NCBI GenBank assembly: GCA_964545075.1
Contig: CAZJFS010000085.1
Span: 1-18,496, forward strand
DNA length: 18,496 nucleotides
From: DAOPXV01 sp035352535
Lineage (GTDB): Bacteria; Muiribacteriota; UBA9980
Reading direction: 5' to 3'
Positions 5,716-14,045 of the stretch are shown here, in pieces (position 1 is the stretch's first letter; every line of letters starts with the position of its first letter). Below the pieces are notes generated by a model that saw nothing but the letters and a program-made list of their open reading frames with translations, did no database searches and was not told where the DNA came from. Made by a program: the position numbers and the translations under genes.

Positions 5716-5970
5716 TTAAATAACTCCCATGTTTTTAAGGTCGCGCTCGAGCTCATCTTCTTTGAAAAATTTGCCTTCGCGCCATTTCCCCATATATTCA
5801 AACGTAGGAACGACCCAATCATCGCCGCCGTTGGCGTCAATAACCTTTTGAACTATATCCCCGGGCATGTCTTCGATCTCATGATATTTGAATTCTATGT
5901 TTTTGCGCTTTAAGTATTCCACCGTCCGAACGCAATGCGGACACCATTTCGCGGCGTAAACGTTTAACAT
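5716..5970 (-). CDS. Glutaredoxin-like thiol-disulfide oxidoreductase
   Basis: An 84-residue single-domain glutaredoxin or NrdH-like protein. The redox motif WCPHC is at residues 9-13, directly after the first beta strand (MLNVYAAK), and the cis-proline loop VVPTF follows at about residues 53-57, with the GGDD turn before it. Such proteins reduce disulfides in the cytoplasm using glutathione or thioredoxin reductase. I chose the ATG at 5970 because AAAGGA lies 9 nt before it and strand 1 begins there; a GTG 18 nt further upstream would add six residues and would itself overlap the ribosome site. The gene faces the last zinc-ribbon terminator and is separate from both neighbours. There is no signal peptide. 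Confidence 0.85.
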   Translation of the reverse strand: MLNVYAAKWCPHCVRTVEYLKRKNIEFKYHEIEDMPGDIVQKVIDANGGDDWVVPTFEYMGKWREGKFFKEDELERDLKNMGVI

Positions 5971-6128
5971 CTTCGAACATCCTTTCACTTTAACGATTCA
6001 GGACTTTTTAAATCCATTATACAATATTATTTTCGGACGGTCAATAAAAACCGCTGAAAAATTATATCTCAAAAATTATTTTATTCGCGGTCTCCGGTTT
6101 ATTAAAAGCCGACCGGAAAAATCCAGAC

Positions 6129-6160
6129 GTTAATTTCAGCGGATGATGTTAATTTCAGCG
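6129..6160. repeat. 13-bp direct repeat with 19-bp period
   Basis: GTTAATTTCAGCG occurs at 6129-6141 and again at 6148-6160. It could be a regulator-binding pair or a small duplication; it lies about 200 nt upstream of the candidate NHL-gene promoter. Confidence 0.45.
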
Positions 6161-6342
6161 CCGCCGAACCGTCGATTAAAAATCTTTGAAGTGTAATTAA
6201 TTTTATCGGGGTATGGACAAGAACCGTTAAAAAAGCTCCAAGAACCCCAAATCGGCAGCTGTTTTCGGCAAAGTTATAAATTCGCGAGAGAGCGCAAAAC
6301 GGTTTGGGACGCGCACGACGGATTAAATAAAAGAAAAATATA

Positions 6343-6371
6343 TTAATTTCTAAAACAAAATATGATATAAT
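6343..6371 (+). promoter_or_regulatory. Candidate extended -10 promoter for the NHL-repeat gene
   Basis: TATAAT at 6366-6371 is preceded by TG-A (extended -10), with a weak TTAATT -35 at 6343-6348 (17-nt spacer). It would give a leader of about 67 nt. Confidence 0.5.
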
Positions 6372-6444
6372 CCACGAGATAGGCTTTAAGTTTAAGCCTG
6401 CCACGAGCCATTAAAAATTAATGAATTTCAGGCGGAGATGAAAA

Positions 6445-7497
6445 ATGAGTTTTATGAAGGACAATTTTATTTTCTTATTCAAGGCGTTCATCGGCGGGGC
6501 GGTAACGGTCGGCCTTATGACGGGCACATTTCCAAAACACGCGGCGGCGGAAGTAAAGCGCAGGCCGGGCATGATAGAAGACCAGGCGGCGAGCGGCGAA
6601 AAACGCTTCGGAAAAAAGTTATTCGAAATACCCATTGGGACCGATGAAACCCAGCTCGGATTGCTTCGTTCCGGCGGCAATAAAATCCCCTTCGGAATGT
6701 ATTACGGTCCGTCTTCGTGCGCGGTTGACGAGAACGAAAAATTATACGTTATAGACTGCAGGAACCACAGAGTGACCGTTTTCAACCTCAAGGAAGGCGG
6801 AAGCTTTTTAAAATCGATAAATTACTTCACCGATCGCGACCACGCTTCGACGATGGCCGATATCGCGGTCGCGGCGGACGGTTCTTTTTTTCTGGCCGAC
6901 TCCAAAAATAAAAACATCGTGAAATTTTCGTCGCTTGGCATGCCGGAAGCGGTCTTCGGGGCGCCGGAACCGGGAAAATTCGCGGGCCTGAAACAGTTAG
7001 GCGAAATCGCCGTCGATAAAAAAGGAAACGTTTACGCCCGGGACTTTTCAGAAGGCGCCGTCTATAAATTCGGTCCGGACGGAAAATTCGCGGGCGAATT
7101 AAAAAAATCGGCCGGGCTTTACTTTACCGCTCAAAACGCTCATCCATTTTATGAATTCCATGAAGACTCAAAGTCATGGAAGATATTCATGGAAAGCGAG
7201 GCCGGCGAAACGCAAAAAATGATATATGAACTTAAACGCGAATCGCAGACGCAGAACATCCAGTTCATCGGAATCGACCGCGAAGATAATATTTTTCTGA
7301 AATCGTTCACGCCTGGAAAAATAACGGTATTGAAAATTTCACGGGAAGGAAAGCGTCTGGCCGAATTTTCGGGACATAACGAACCGGGGTTCGACACTAC
7401 ACGCTACTTTTTCGTGAATCCGGCGAAGGGCTCTGTTTACGCCATACGCTACAACGGCAAAGCGGTCGAAATAGACGAGATGGAAAACGCAAAATAA
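6445..7497 (+). CDS. Exported NHL-repeat beta-propeller protein
   Basis: A 350-residue protein with an N-terminal hydrophobic segment (about 8-28) and a likely signal-peptidase site after AAA at residues 33-35, so it is probably periplasmic or secreted. The rest contains NHL-type repeats in which a G-P-S/I-A-V-D segment is followed by a short strand and R-V-x-V-F or I-V-K-F: about 86-115, 137-163, 185-212 and a weaker one near 270-300. NHL repeats form beta-propellers that bind proteins, peptides or RNA; this one has no attached catalytic domain. GGAG lies 8 nt before the ATG. The methyltransferase gene follows 18 nt after the stop, so the two are probably cotranscribed, though no functional link is obvious. 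Confidence 0.8.
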   Translation: MSFMKDNFIFLFKAFIGGAVTVGLMTGTFPKHAAAEVKRRPGMIEDQAASGEKRFGKKLFEIPIGTDETQLGLLRSGGNKIPFGMYYGPSSCAVDENEKLYVIDCRNHRVTVFNLKEGGSFLKSINYFTDRDHASTMADIAVAADGSFFLADSKNKNIVKFSSLGMPEAVFGAPEPGKFAGLKQLGEIAVDKKGNVYARDFSEGAVYKFGPDGKFAGELKKSAGLYFTAQNAHPFYEFHEDSKSWKIFMESEAGETQKMIYELKRESQTQNIQFIGIDREDNIFLKSFTPGKITVLKISREGKRLAEFSGHNEPGFDTTRYFFVNPAKGSVYAIRYNGKAVEIDEMENAK

Positions 7498-7515
7498 TAA
7501 CGGCGGTGTATTTTA

Positions 7516-8439
7516 GTGGGAATGACAAAGTTATATAAAGGACTGGCATTTTTTAACGTCGCGATAATCGAGCAGCTCGAGCGCGCGGCGGCAAAGATCC
7601 ACCACGGCAATCATTTCGAGCTGGCAGTAAGCCTCGATCTTAACCTTTCGTTTCATAAATATAAGATCGAAGCCGGCGAAAACCGGTTTGTTTTAACCAA
7701 CCAGTTCGGCATTGAAACGCTTGCGGGTGAAAAACTCGAATCCATAACGGTTAATGATAAACTGATAGAGCTTTTGAAAAGCTCGCCCAATAAAATATTC
7801 GGCATAGATTTCGTAAAGCTCGAAGCGACGCCGATTCACTTTTCTTCGGAGGCCGGAAACGTAAAACTGGCTTATACCGACGACGCTCCGACTATGGAAA
7901 TAGACGGAGTGAAGATGCATAGAAGCATGGGAATCAGCCCCTGGGAAGACTCCAGATGCAAGGTACGCGACGCGGTCAAGCGGGGAATGGATGTTTTAGA
8001 CACATGCACCGGCCTCGGATATACCGCCATAATCGCCGTCAAACAGGGCGCCAACTCCGTACAGTCGTTCGAACGGAACGAAGCGGTACTTAAAACCGCT
8101 TCATTCAACCCGTGGTCGGCCGATTTTTTCACCAGCGAAAAAATAAAGTCCAATTTTGGAAACGTCTATGAAGAAATTAAAAATTTCAAGGACGCGCAAT
8201 TTGACGCGATAATACACGATCCGCCAAGATTTTCACACGCAGGCGAACTTTATTCGACGGAATTTTATGGCGAGACATTCCGCGTTTTAAGACATGGCGG
8301 AAAGATGTTTCATTATATAGGCGATCCCGATTCGTCCTTCGGAAAAAAACATTACGCCGGAATAAACCAGAGGCTGCGCGAAGCGGGCTTCGAAACGGTT
8401 ATATTCAAGAGAAATTACGGGATATTGTGCCATAAATAA
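7516..8439 (+). CDS. SAM-dependent methyltransferase, COG2521 (archaeal) type
   Basis: A 307-residue class I methyltransferase. Motif I is D162-T-C-T-G-L-G-Y-T (SAM-binding loop), the acidic end of strand 2 is FERN (Glu186), and the catalytic-type motif HDPPRF is at 234-239, followed by AGELYS and the FRVLRHGGKMFHY strand-5 region. These match the predicted archaeal methyltransferase group COG2521 very closely. The DPPR motif recalls enzymes that methylate exocyclic or ring nitrogens of nucleic-acid bases, but the substrate is unknown. An N-terminal domain of about 135 residues precedes the catalytic part. The start is uncertain: GTG at 7516 has GGTG 7 nt upstream, while ATG two codons later is too close to a purine stretch. 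It probably shares a transcript with the NHL gene and converges on the phosphatase gene with 7 nt between stops. Confidence 0.82.
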   Translation: MGMTKLYKGLAFFNVAIIEQLERAAAKIHHGNHFELAVSLDLNLSFHKYKIEAGENRFVLTNQFGIETLAGEKLESITVNDKLIELLKSSPNKIFGIDFVKLEATPIHFSSEAGNVKLAYTDDAPTMEIDGVKMHRSMGISPWEDSRCKVRDAVKRGMDVLDTCTGLGYTAIIAVKQGANSVQSFERNEAVLKTASFNPWSADFFTSEKIKSNFGNVYEEIKNFKDAQFDAIIHDPPRFSHAGELYSTEFYGETFRVLRHGGKMFHYIGDPDSSFGKKHYAGINQRLREAGFETVIFKRNYGILCHK

Positions 8440-8446
8440 ACGGTGA

Positions 8447-9829
8447 TTATTTAAGGCCGAAAGCCTTCTTCATCAATTGAAATATCTCGGTATTATGCAT
8501 TATGCCTTTGATCATTTTAGAGCCCGGGCCAGTTCCAAACAGGTAAAGCGGCGTCGCGGTATGGGTCTGGCCGGTCCACCCGGCCCTCAAATAAGGCCTG
8601 AGAACGAAAGCCAGCGAGTGCGAATAGTCGTAGCTGTAATTGTAAGGGTCCATCTTCTTCAGCTGATCGGCTGAAACTATCCCTGCCTCCTCATCCGTAA
8701 GTTCTATCGACAGGTATTGTTTAACAACCGATTTGATTTTCGCGGGAGATGGATCTTTTTCTATGATCTCGCAGATAAAATCGAACGGAACGGTAATCTT
8801 CGCGATAGCCTCAAAATTCAGACCCACGTATTCCTTACAAACCTTGTCTTTGCCGATCATGGCGAAACCGCCCGTTTCGTGATCGGCCGTTATAAGAACA
8901 AGCGTATCGGGATTTTTTTTGGCGAAGGCCATGGCGACGCCAACGGCCTCGTCAAACGCTAAAACATCGTGTATCATGCAGACCACGTCGTTAGCGTGCG
9001 CCGCATGATCTATTTTTCCGCCCTCGATCATGGCAAAAAAACCCTTTTTATTTTTTGAAAGCAGTTGAACCGTCTTTGCCGTCATTTCCGCCAGAGACGG
9101 TTCCTCCGTCTTACCGCGGGTCATTTCCCAGCTCATATTGCTCATGTTAAATAACCCCAGAAGTTTGCCGGGGCCGGAAAAAGAATTCATATCTCTTGCC
9201 GTTTCGACGAAAGTATATCCGCTTTTTAGCGCTTCCGCCGTAATATCACGACCATCCTTACGTTTTCCACCTTTTGAGGCGGGCAGAAAAAACTGCTTTC
9301 GCCCTCCCATCAAAACGTCAACGCCTAGTTTGACCTGTTGAACCGCTACCGTATCTTCTTCATAGCGGCGCGGAACGTGGGAAGAGAACGCGGCCGGAGT
9401 AGCGTCCGTTATGCCCGAAGTAGTCACGAGCCCCGAAACGATACCTTTTTCTTTTGCCATCTCAAGAATGGTTTTGACCTCCGTAGTTCCGTCGGCCTTC
9501 ATGCTGATGGTCCGGGCGACCATCCTCTCGCCGGTCGCTATCTGTCCAGCCGCCGCGGCTGATTCGGTAACAGTGGAATCGGCGGTATCATTGACGATAT
9601 AAGCCGTGTTTCCTTCCTTCATCATTGCGAACATATTGAGATCTTTTTTCAAGATACGGCTGCTGTATAACTGCGCGGCCCAGAATTGGCTCGGTCCCAT
9701 TCCATCGCCTATAAGAAGAATGATATTTTTAGCGATTCTATCGCCTTTGGCGAAAACGGCCGAATGCGGCGCAACCATGACAACCATTACCATGCAAAAA
9801 ATAAATATAGTATAAATTCTTTTTCTCAT
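8447..9829 (-). CDS. phoA: Alkaline phosphatase (PhoA family), exported
   Basis: A 460-residue phosphomonoesterase with a classic signal peptide: MRKR, a hydrophobic core at 5-20 and a likely cut after VFA near 27. Two-metal alkaline phosphatase residues are visible in order: Asp42 in IGDGM, nucleophile Ser90 in VTES, the TDATPA segment (141-146), Glu269 in MIEGG, Asp274 and His278 in DHAAH, Asp316 and His317 in TADHETGGF, and His423 in TGQTHTATP. It would release phosphate from organic esters in the periplasm. The residue before the catalytic serine is Glu89 where the family normally has Asp, and the usual Thr five residues after the serine is Gly. The ATG has AGAGG 8 nt upstream. It lies 62 nt downstream of the PAP2 gene on the same strand; the gap is very AT-rich and may hold its own promoter. 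Confidence 0.93.
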   Translation of the reverse strand: MRKRIYTIFIFCMVMVVMVAPHSAVFAKGDRIAKNIILLIGDGMGPSQFWAAQLYSSRILKKDLNMFAMMKEGNTAYIVNDTADSTVTESAAAAGQIATGERMVARTISMKADGTTEVKTILEMAKEKGIVSGLVTTSGITDATPAAFSSHVPRRYEEDTVAVQQVKLGVDVLMGGRKQFFLPASKGGKRKDGRDITAEALKSGYTFVETARDMNSFSGPGKLLGLFNMSNMSWEMTRGKTEEPSLAEMTAKTVQLLSKNKKGFFAMIEGGKIDHAAHANDVVCMIHDVLAFDEAVGVAMAFAKKNPDTLVLITADHETGGFAMIGKDKVCKEYVGLNFEAIAKITVPFDFICEIIEKDPSPAKIKSVVKQYLSIELTDEEAGIVSADQLKKMDPYNYSYDYSHSLAFVLRPYLRAGWTGQTHTATPLYLFGTGPGSKMIKGIMHNTEIFQLMKKAFGLK

Positions 9830-9891
9830 TTTAAACCTCTTTTACTAATTAATTAAAATAAAATTTATATAAAAATTCAGAACAAACTATA

Positions 9892-10629
9892 CTATTTAAG
9901 GCGCCCGTGCGCCATAGAGAACATGAAGCCGCCCAGAAACACGCCGCCGATAACGTCACACGGCCAGTGAGAACCTTCATAGACCCTCGAAACGAGCATG
10001 GCCGCCACGAAAGCAACAAGGACGGTTTTCAATGTCCGCCTTATGAAAACCTTTTTTTTATCGTAGCCGCCCAATCTGAAGACAACCGAAACAGCCAGAT
10101 TTCCCCAAAACGGCCAGAATTTTTCCGCAGCCTGTTTCGCATAACTTTTAACGTCGATCTTTCCAATCCGGTCGATAAAATAATAAAACATTCCGCCGAG
10201 CATCACGGTCCGCGTCGCGTGCCCCGAAGGATAGGCATAAGGCGTAAACGGAGAATAAATAGGGACCGGAATTTTCAAGCCGCGCCTGAATTCGGGAAAA
10301 ACTTTAGGCTGCGGGACGACGAATTTGAACGCCAACTCGACGGCGACCGACATTCCAAAATAAAATAAAAAATAAAACGCCGCCCGGCGGCGCCCCGAAA
10401 TGAACAACAAAGCCGCGATAACAAGCGATATGACGCCAGTGATTTCGCCGCTTCCCGCTATCGTAAATAAAAGCGTTATATGATCAAAAATTACATTGGT
10501 ATAGCTTTGAATAAACGCAATAGCCTTTTTATCAAAATCAAAAAGCGATCTGTCGTAAACAAATTTCGAGAATATTAAAAATAAGGAGAGCAATGCTAAA
10601 TTAAAAAAAACGAAGCCGCTTTTACGCAA
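9892..10629 (-). CDS. PAP2-family membrane phosphatase
   Basis: A 245-residue inner-membrane protein of the PAP2 (type 2 phosphatidic acid phosphatase) superfamily. Motif 2 is PSGHATRT (134-141) and motif 3 is SRVYEGSHWPCD (214-225, catalytic His221 and Asp225). Motif 1, normally K-x6-R-P, reads K102-x6-K109-V, a divergence that could affect phosphate binding. About six hydrophobic segments are seen, and an insertion of about 55 mostly polar residues separates motifs 2 and 3. Family members dephosphorylate lipid phosphates or undecaprenyl diphosphate at the outer face of the membrane. The start appears to be TTG, with GGAAGG 13 nt upstream. It lies 27 nt after the end of the 489-aa membrane protein gene and may be the last member of that operon. 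Confidence 0.82.
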   Translation of the reverse strand: MRKSGFVFFNLALLSLFLIFSKFVYDRSLFDFDKKAIAFIQSYTNVIFDHITLLFTIAGSGEITGVISLVIAALLFISGRRRAAFYFLFYFGMSVAVELAFKFVVPQPKVFPEFRRGLKIPVPIYSPFTPYAYPSGHATRTVMLGGMFYYFIDRIGKIDVKSYAKQAAEKFWPFWGNLAVSVVFRLGGYDKKKVFIRRTLKTVLVAFVAAMLVSRVYEGSHWPCDVIGGVFLGGFMFSMAHGRLK

Positions 10630-10656
10630 GTGTTAAAACGTTCCTTCCCGTTAAAT

Positions 10657-12126
10657 TTATTTGATATCCGGCACGCTTACGCCTAACTTTATCGCGATCG
10701 AAGCGGCGTAAGGCCTTTTTGCGGCGACAAGAAGGCGAATAATAGACGTTTTGGTTCCGAGAGTGTCGTCTTCTTTTATCGCGCGGTCGAGATTTTCAAT
10801 CGAGCGGTCGAGATAAAGCATTATATCGTCACGTTTTTCTTCTATGAAACCCAGGTACGAATGCTGGCCGTAACCGTCGAAAACCTGATCCGGCATCATG
10901 GCCTCTATGTCGCCGCATAAAACAAAATCGCGCGCGGCGGTTCTAACCGATGATCCGGCCATGTAAGAATAATTTACCGTATAAGAAACGTCTTTTTGCC
11001 CCGCATCCGCCGATTGCTCGCGCGCGGCGTTTTTTGAAAAAAGGACGCGGCCTACGACTTCCGTGCTGTCCTCGATAACGCCGTTGCCGTTCAGATCGAG
11101 ATAATACCAATAAACGACGTCCTCATCGTAATTAAACCAGAAATCCTCGATACGTATCTTGGCTATATCGCCCTTGAAATCGGATATCTTATATCCGCCA
11201 TTGAGCGTGCGCCACGGCAAAAAATCCCAGGATTGGGTTACTTTAAAGAAAGAAGCCTCGGAAGTATCCTTTTTCCCGGCAAAATAATCGGACCATTTTT
11301 CAAAAAAACCGGGCGCATCCCTCAAAAAATAATAGTCGGACCCCTGCGGCATAAGACCGAAAAGCCCGTCTTCCTGGGAATGATATATAGTCTTGAAAAC
11401 ATCCTGGGAAAGCGGTTCCGAAAGTTTGGTCGAAGTCCTGAACTGATCCCCGAATATCCCGAAATATCTTCGTCCGTCGGTAAGCCTGTACTTAAGGATC
11501 GGTTTTTGAGTTTTTTCATCAAGGACATACGTGTCGGCATCGACAAATCGGGTTATTTCCTTGGCCTGCTCAAGCGTTATGAGTTTTATGTCCTCGGTGC
11601 TGGCCGCCGGACTTACAAAACCAGCCACGTTTTCAATGTAATTCGAACGCGATATATCGAACACCGCGCGCGAACGCTCTGATTTGGTAGACGCCTGCGC
11701 CACTTTCTGATATACGGTGTTCAAAAGCTCATACTCGTCAACATCACCTTTTTCACGACGTTTCGACGTACACATGATTGCCTTTACCTTTACCGCCGAT
11801 GCCTTATTGAATTCATCCTCCTCCTTACCGGAAAGAAGCGTGCCTTCGGATATGGACGCTATGGATGAACGGTCCATGTGATATTTTTGGGAACCGGAAG
11901 CGTAGTTGGTGACGGTTTCATTCGCCCTGTATACTACGCCCCGCTCAGGATATGAAAGCCTGGACGAGAGATAAAAATAAAGAAATAAAAGCGCTATAGT
12001 TCCTCCGAAAAGCACGACGCCTAAAAATCCGACGAGCCATTTTCGAAGCGCAAAAGGCATCGAATCGAGTTTTGCGAATATGAAAGCGGTTAACCCGGCT
12101 TTTTTGGAGGTTTTATCAGAAGTCAT
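10657..12126 (-). CDS. Unknown single-pass membrane protein with large external domain
   Basis: A 489-residue protein I do not recognise. One transmembrane helix (about 30-53) follows a basic N-terminal segment, which by the positive-inside rule places the remaining 430 residues outside the cytoplasm. That domain is rich in aromatic residues and beta-type segments and contains D344-x-N-x-N-G-x-I-x-D353, the pattern of an EF-hand-like or dockerin-type calcium loop. The C-terminal 60 residues look helical. Its ATG follows AGGA at 9 nt, and the AGGA overlaps the TAG stop of the upstream gene, so translation is probably coupled. It is the last of five unknown genes in the AAA+ block. Its likely role is an external or periplasmic part of a membrane complex; this is inference from topology and context. 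Confidence 0.75.
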   Translation of the reverse strand: MTSDKTSKKAGLTAFIFAKLDSMPFALRKWLVGFLGVVLFGGTIALLFLYFYLSSRLSYPERGVVYRANETVTNYASGSQKYHMDRSSIASISEGTLLSGKEEDEFNKASAVKVKAIMCTSKRREKGDVDEYELLNTVYQKVAQASTKSERSRAVFDISRSNYIENVAGFVSPAASTEDIKLITLEQAKEITRFVDADTYVLDEKTQKPILKYRLTDGRRYFGIFGDQFRTSTKLSEPLSQDVFKTIYHSQEDGLFGLMPQGSDYYFLRDAPGFFEKWSDYFAGKKDTSEASFFKVTQSWDFLPWRTLNGGYKISDFKGDIAKIRIEDFWFNYDEDVVYWYYLDLNGNGVIEDSTEVVGRVLFSKNAAREQSADAGQKDVSYTVNYSYMAGSSVRTAARDFVLCGDIEAMMPDQVFDGYGQHSYLGFIEEKRDDIMLYLDRSIENLDRAIKEDDTLGTKTSIIRLLVAAKRPYAASIAIKLGVSVPDIK

Positions 12127-12137
12127 AAATCATCGTC

Positions 12138-12755
12138 CTAATAATTTTTAAGTTTGTCGTCAAGGTCCTTATTAGGTTCATAATCTTTTTTCTTATCTTC
12201 TTCTTTTTCTTTTTTGCCGTCGCCCTTGAAAATATTTTCGGACGCCTTCGCGATACCTTCGCCTAACGATTTAAGGCCGTCTTTTATATTGGATCCTGCG
12301 CCGCCGATAGCTTCAACGACGGACTTTCTGGCCGGATCGTCTTCAATCTGCCGCTTCGATTCTTCTCGGTTCTCGCTTGCGCCGCTTCCGGCTATCGTAT
12401 CTATAACCTTTACCGCCGTTTCCACCATGCCGGCGGGAGCTTCGGAATTTTTAGCGGGTTCGCCTGGTTTTTTAAAAGCCCAGTCGTATGACTTGAGAAA
12501 ATATTCGCCGATAGCGAAACCGGCTATCATGGCTACCACATAAAAAGGAGTGTAGAGTATCGTTCCATAAAAAAAACCGGTGAAAAAATAAGGCATTATG
12601 GAAATAACTATGGCGAGAGCAAATTTAGCCTTAAAGCTTTTTCCATTTATCCATTCGCCCTTTTTATAGTTCTCGCCTGAAAAATATCTGTCGAGAAGCG
12701 AAACGAAAAGCGCGAGTATAACATACCCGAGCGAAGTATTTACAAGATTGCCCAT
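12138..12755 (-). CDS. Unknown small membrane protein with charged C-terminal tail
   Basis: A 205-residue protein with three predicted transmembrane segments (about 5-24, 44-66 and 68-88) and a hydrophilic C-terminal half (95-205) that includes helix-prone repeats of Gly-Ala and ends in a Lys/Glu/Asp-rich tail. I recognise no family. The start ATG overlaps the TAA stop of the upstream coiled-coil gene in the form TAATG, with AAGGAG 9 nt before the ATG. The position between a soluble coiled-coil protein and a membrane-anchored external protein fits a membrane platform for the AAA+ system, but nothing in the sequence proves it. Confidence 0.75.
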   Translation of the reverse strand: MGNLVNTSLGYVILALFVSLLDRYFSGENYKKGEWINGKSFKAKFALAIVISIMPYFFTGFFYGTILYTPFYVVAMIAGFAIGEYFLKSYDWAFKKPGEPAKNSEAPAGMVETAVKVIDTIAGSGASENREESKRQIEDDPARKSVVEAIGGAGSNIKDGLKSLGEGIAKASENIFKGDGKKEKEEDKKKDYEPNKDLDDKLKNY

Positions 12756-14044
12756 TAATATCCACTCCTTTTTATCTGCGTCGATAATTTTTTCAGCACG
12801 TAATATTTTTTGATCACGGGCATTTTTTCTATATCATTAAGAAGTTCGTAATTTTCGGCGTAATAGCGCCTCAAATAATTGTTTCTGTCAAAGAGGCATA
12901 ACAGCTTGTTAACTATCGGAAATTCAGCTTTGGCGAAAGCCAGCATATATTTAACGTCTTCGGAAAGATCTTTCACGGTGCTTTTCAGTAATTTTTTCTG
13001 CTTTTCAAGTTTATTCTTCAGCGTATTCAATTCTTCAACGACTGGCGGCAGATTACCGGACAGTTCCGATCTGACCCTTTCCAGTTCGAAATTTGACATT
13101 CTGTTTATATCGTGACCGCGATCTATCAACTCAAGATTTTCTATTTCCTCGATCTTTTCGCCGATAAAAGCCGCGTTCATATGGTAATCGATAAAATTCA
13201 GCTTCTCGAGATTTTCAAGCACGGAAGTTTTACCGATGAGTACCGCGAAAACGCTGTCGATATGCGAATCAAGCTCAAAATCAGCCATGCCGTGAAAAAA
13301 AAGGCTTTTTTCGTTTTCCGCGTCGAACAGCATCAGAGCCGGAACGGGATATTCAACATAAAAAGAATTTATCGCCTGGTAAGTATCTTCGGTATTCATT
13401 CGAGACACGACATTTTTAATGTTTCCGACCTTTTTAGCGGCGGCCATCATATCTTCGACATATGAATCCGAAAGAATATTATCATTCTCGCCCAAAAGCT
13501 CTATCATCTTTTTTATTTTCGTTATATCCGAAACACGGCCTTCAATTGTGTCCGCCTTCGTGTTCACGCTTTTCAGACTCACGATCTGGTTTATGTCCTC
13601 GAGATTTCTGACATTGAGCTTCATTTGTAAAATTACGACATTATCTTTGGTCACTGCTTTGAATAACTCGTCGTATTTTTTATAAGAAGCGGCCAGAACG
13701 TCCTTTATAAATGAGAGCGGCGTGTAAGTAAGCCCGGCGCTGATCTGTTCCGGCGAAACTATCAGCGCGTAATACATGGACGGCTTCAGATAGAGATAAT
13801 TGCGATTCCCGAGAAAATCAGCTATTTCCTTTGAATATCCGCACATATCGATATAATAAGGCACGCTCCTGGGAAGCGATTCGGCGGCCTTATGCCCCAA
13901 AACGGTGACGAGCGCCTCAATATAGCGATCGAGAAGAAATCCGTCAAGACGAAAGTAATGATCGGTGTCAAAGAGCTTTCCTATGAATGTCTTTGATTCG
14001 CGGGCATATTTTTCGTTATTGAATTCTTTTATTACGTCAGACAA
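12755..14044 (-). CDS. Unknown cytoplasmic protein with C-terminal coiled coil
   Basis: A 429-residue soluble protein of no family I recognise. It is largely helical, with a mixed central region and a probable coiled coil at about 318-366 (ELERVRSELS then ELNTLKNKLEKQKKLLKS). It has no signal peptide or membrane segment and no visible catalytic motif. The start is TTG at 14044, one base after the TGA stop of the AAA+ gene, with GGAGGGG 10 nt upstream inside the end of that gene; no better ATG lies near. The tight junctions on both sides suggest production in step with the ATPase. It may be an adaptor or structural partner of the ATPase (inference). Confidence 0.75.
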   Translation of the reverse strand: MSDVIKEFNNEKYARESKTFIGKLFDTDHYFRLDGFLLDRYIEALVTVLGHKAAESLPRSVPYYIDMCGYSKEIADFLGNRNYLYLKPSMYYALIVSPEQISAGLTYTPLSFIKDVLAASYKKYDELFKAVTKDNVVILQMKLNVRNLEDINQIVSLKSVNTKADTIEGRVSDITKIKKMIELLGENDNILSDSYVEDMMAAAKKVGNIKNVVSRMNTEDTYQAINSFYVEYPVPALMLFDAENEKSLFFHGMADFELDSHIDSVFAVLIGKTSVLENLEKLNFIDYHMNAAFIGEKIEEIENLELIDRGHDINRMSNFELERVRSELSGNLPPVVEELNTLKNKLEKQKKLLKSTVKDLSEDVKYMLAFAKAEFPIVNKLLCLFDRNNYLRRYYAENYELLNDIEKMPVIKKYYVLKKLSTQIKRSGY

Positions 14045-14045
14045 A

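Larger units (their letters stand above)
5971..6444. other. 474-nt intergenic region
   Basis: No gene is supported here. The region is AT-rich with scattered GC blocks. It contains a 13-bp direct repeat, GTTAATTTCAGCG, at 6129-6141 and 6148-6160 (period 19), and the candidate promoter for the NHL-repeat gene at its right end. A 100-codon reading frame on the minus strand (6102-6404) lacks family features and is likely chance or a remnant. Confidence 0.5.

Noticed and set aside
6102..6404. 100-codon open frame on the minus strand in the 474-nt gap
   Set aside because: Its composition is low in conserved-looking features, it has no convincing ribosome site and it matches no family I know; it would also run over the candidate NHL promoter.
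9907..10368. 153-codon open frame on the plus strand
   Set aside because: It is antisense to the PAP2 gene, whose catalytic motifs are clear; the frame is rich in Arg, His and Asn as expected of a shadow.
11233..11682. 149-codon open frame on the plus strand
   Set aside because: It is antisense to the 489-aa membrane protein gene, which has a good start, ribosome site and operon position.
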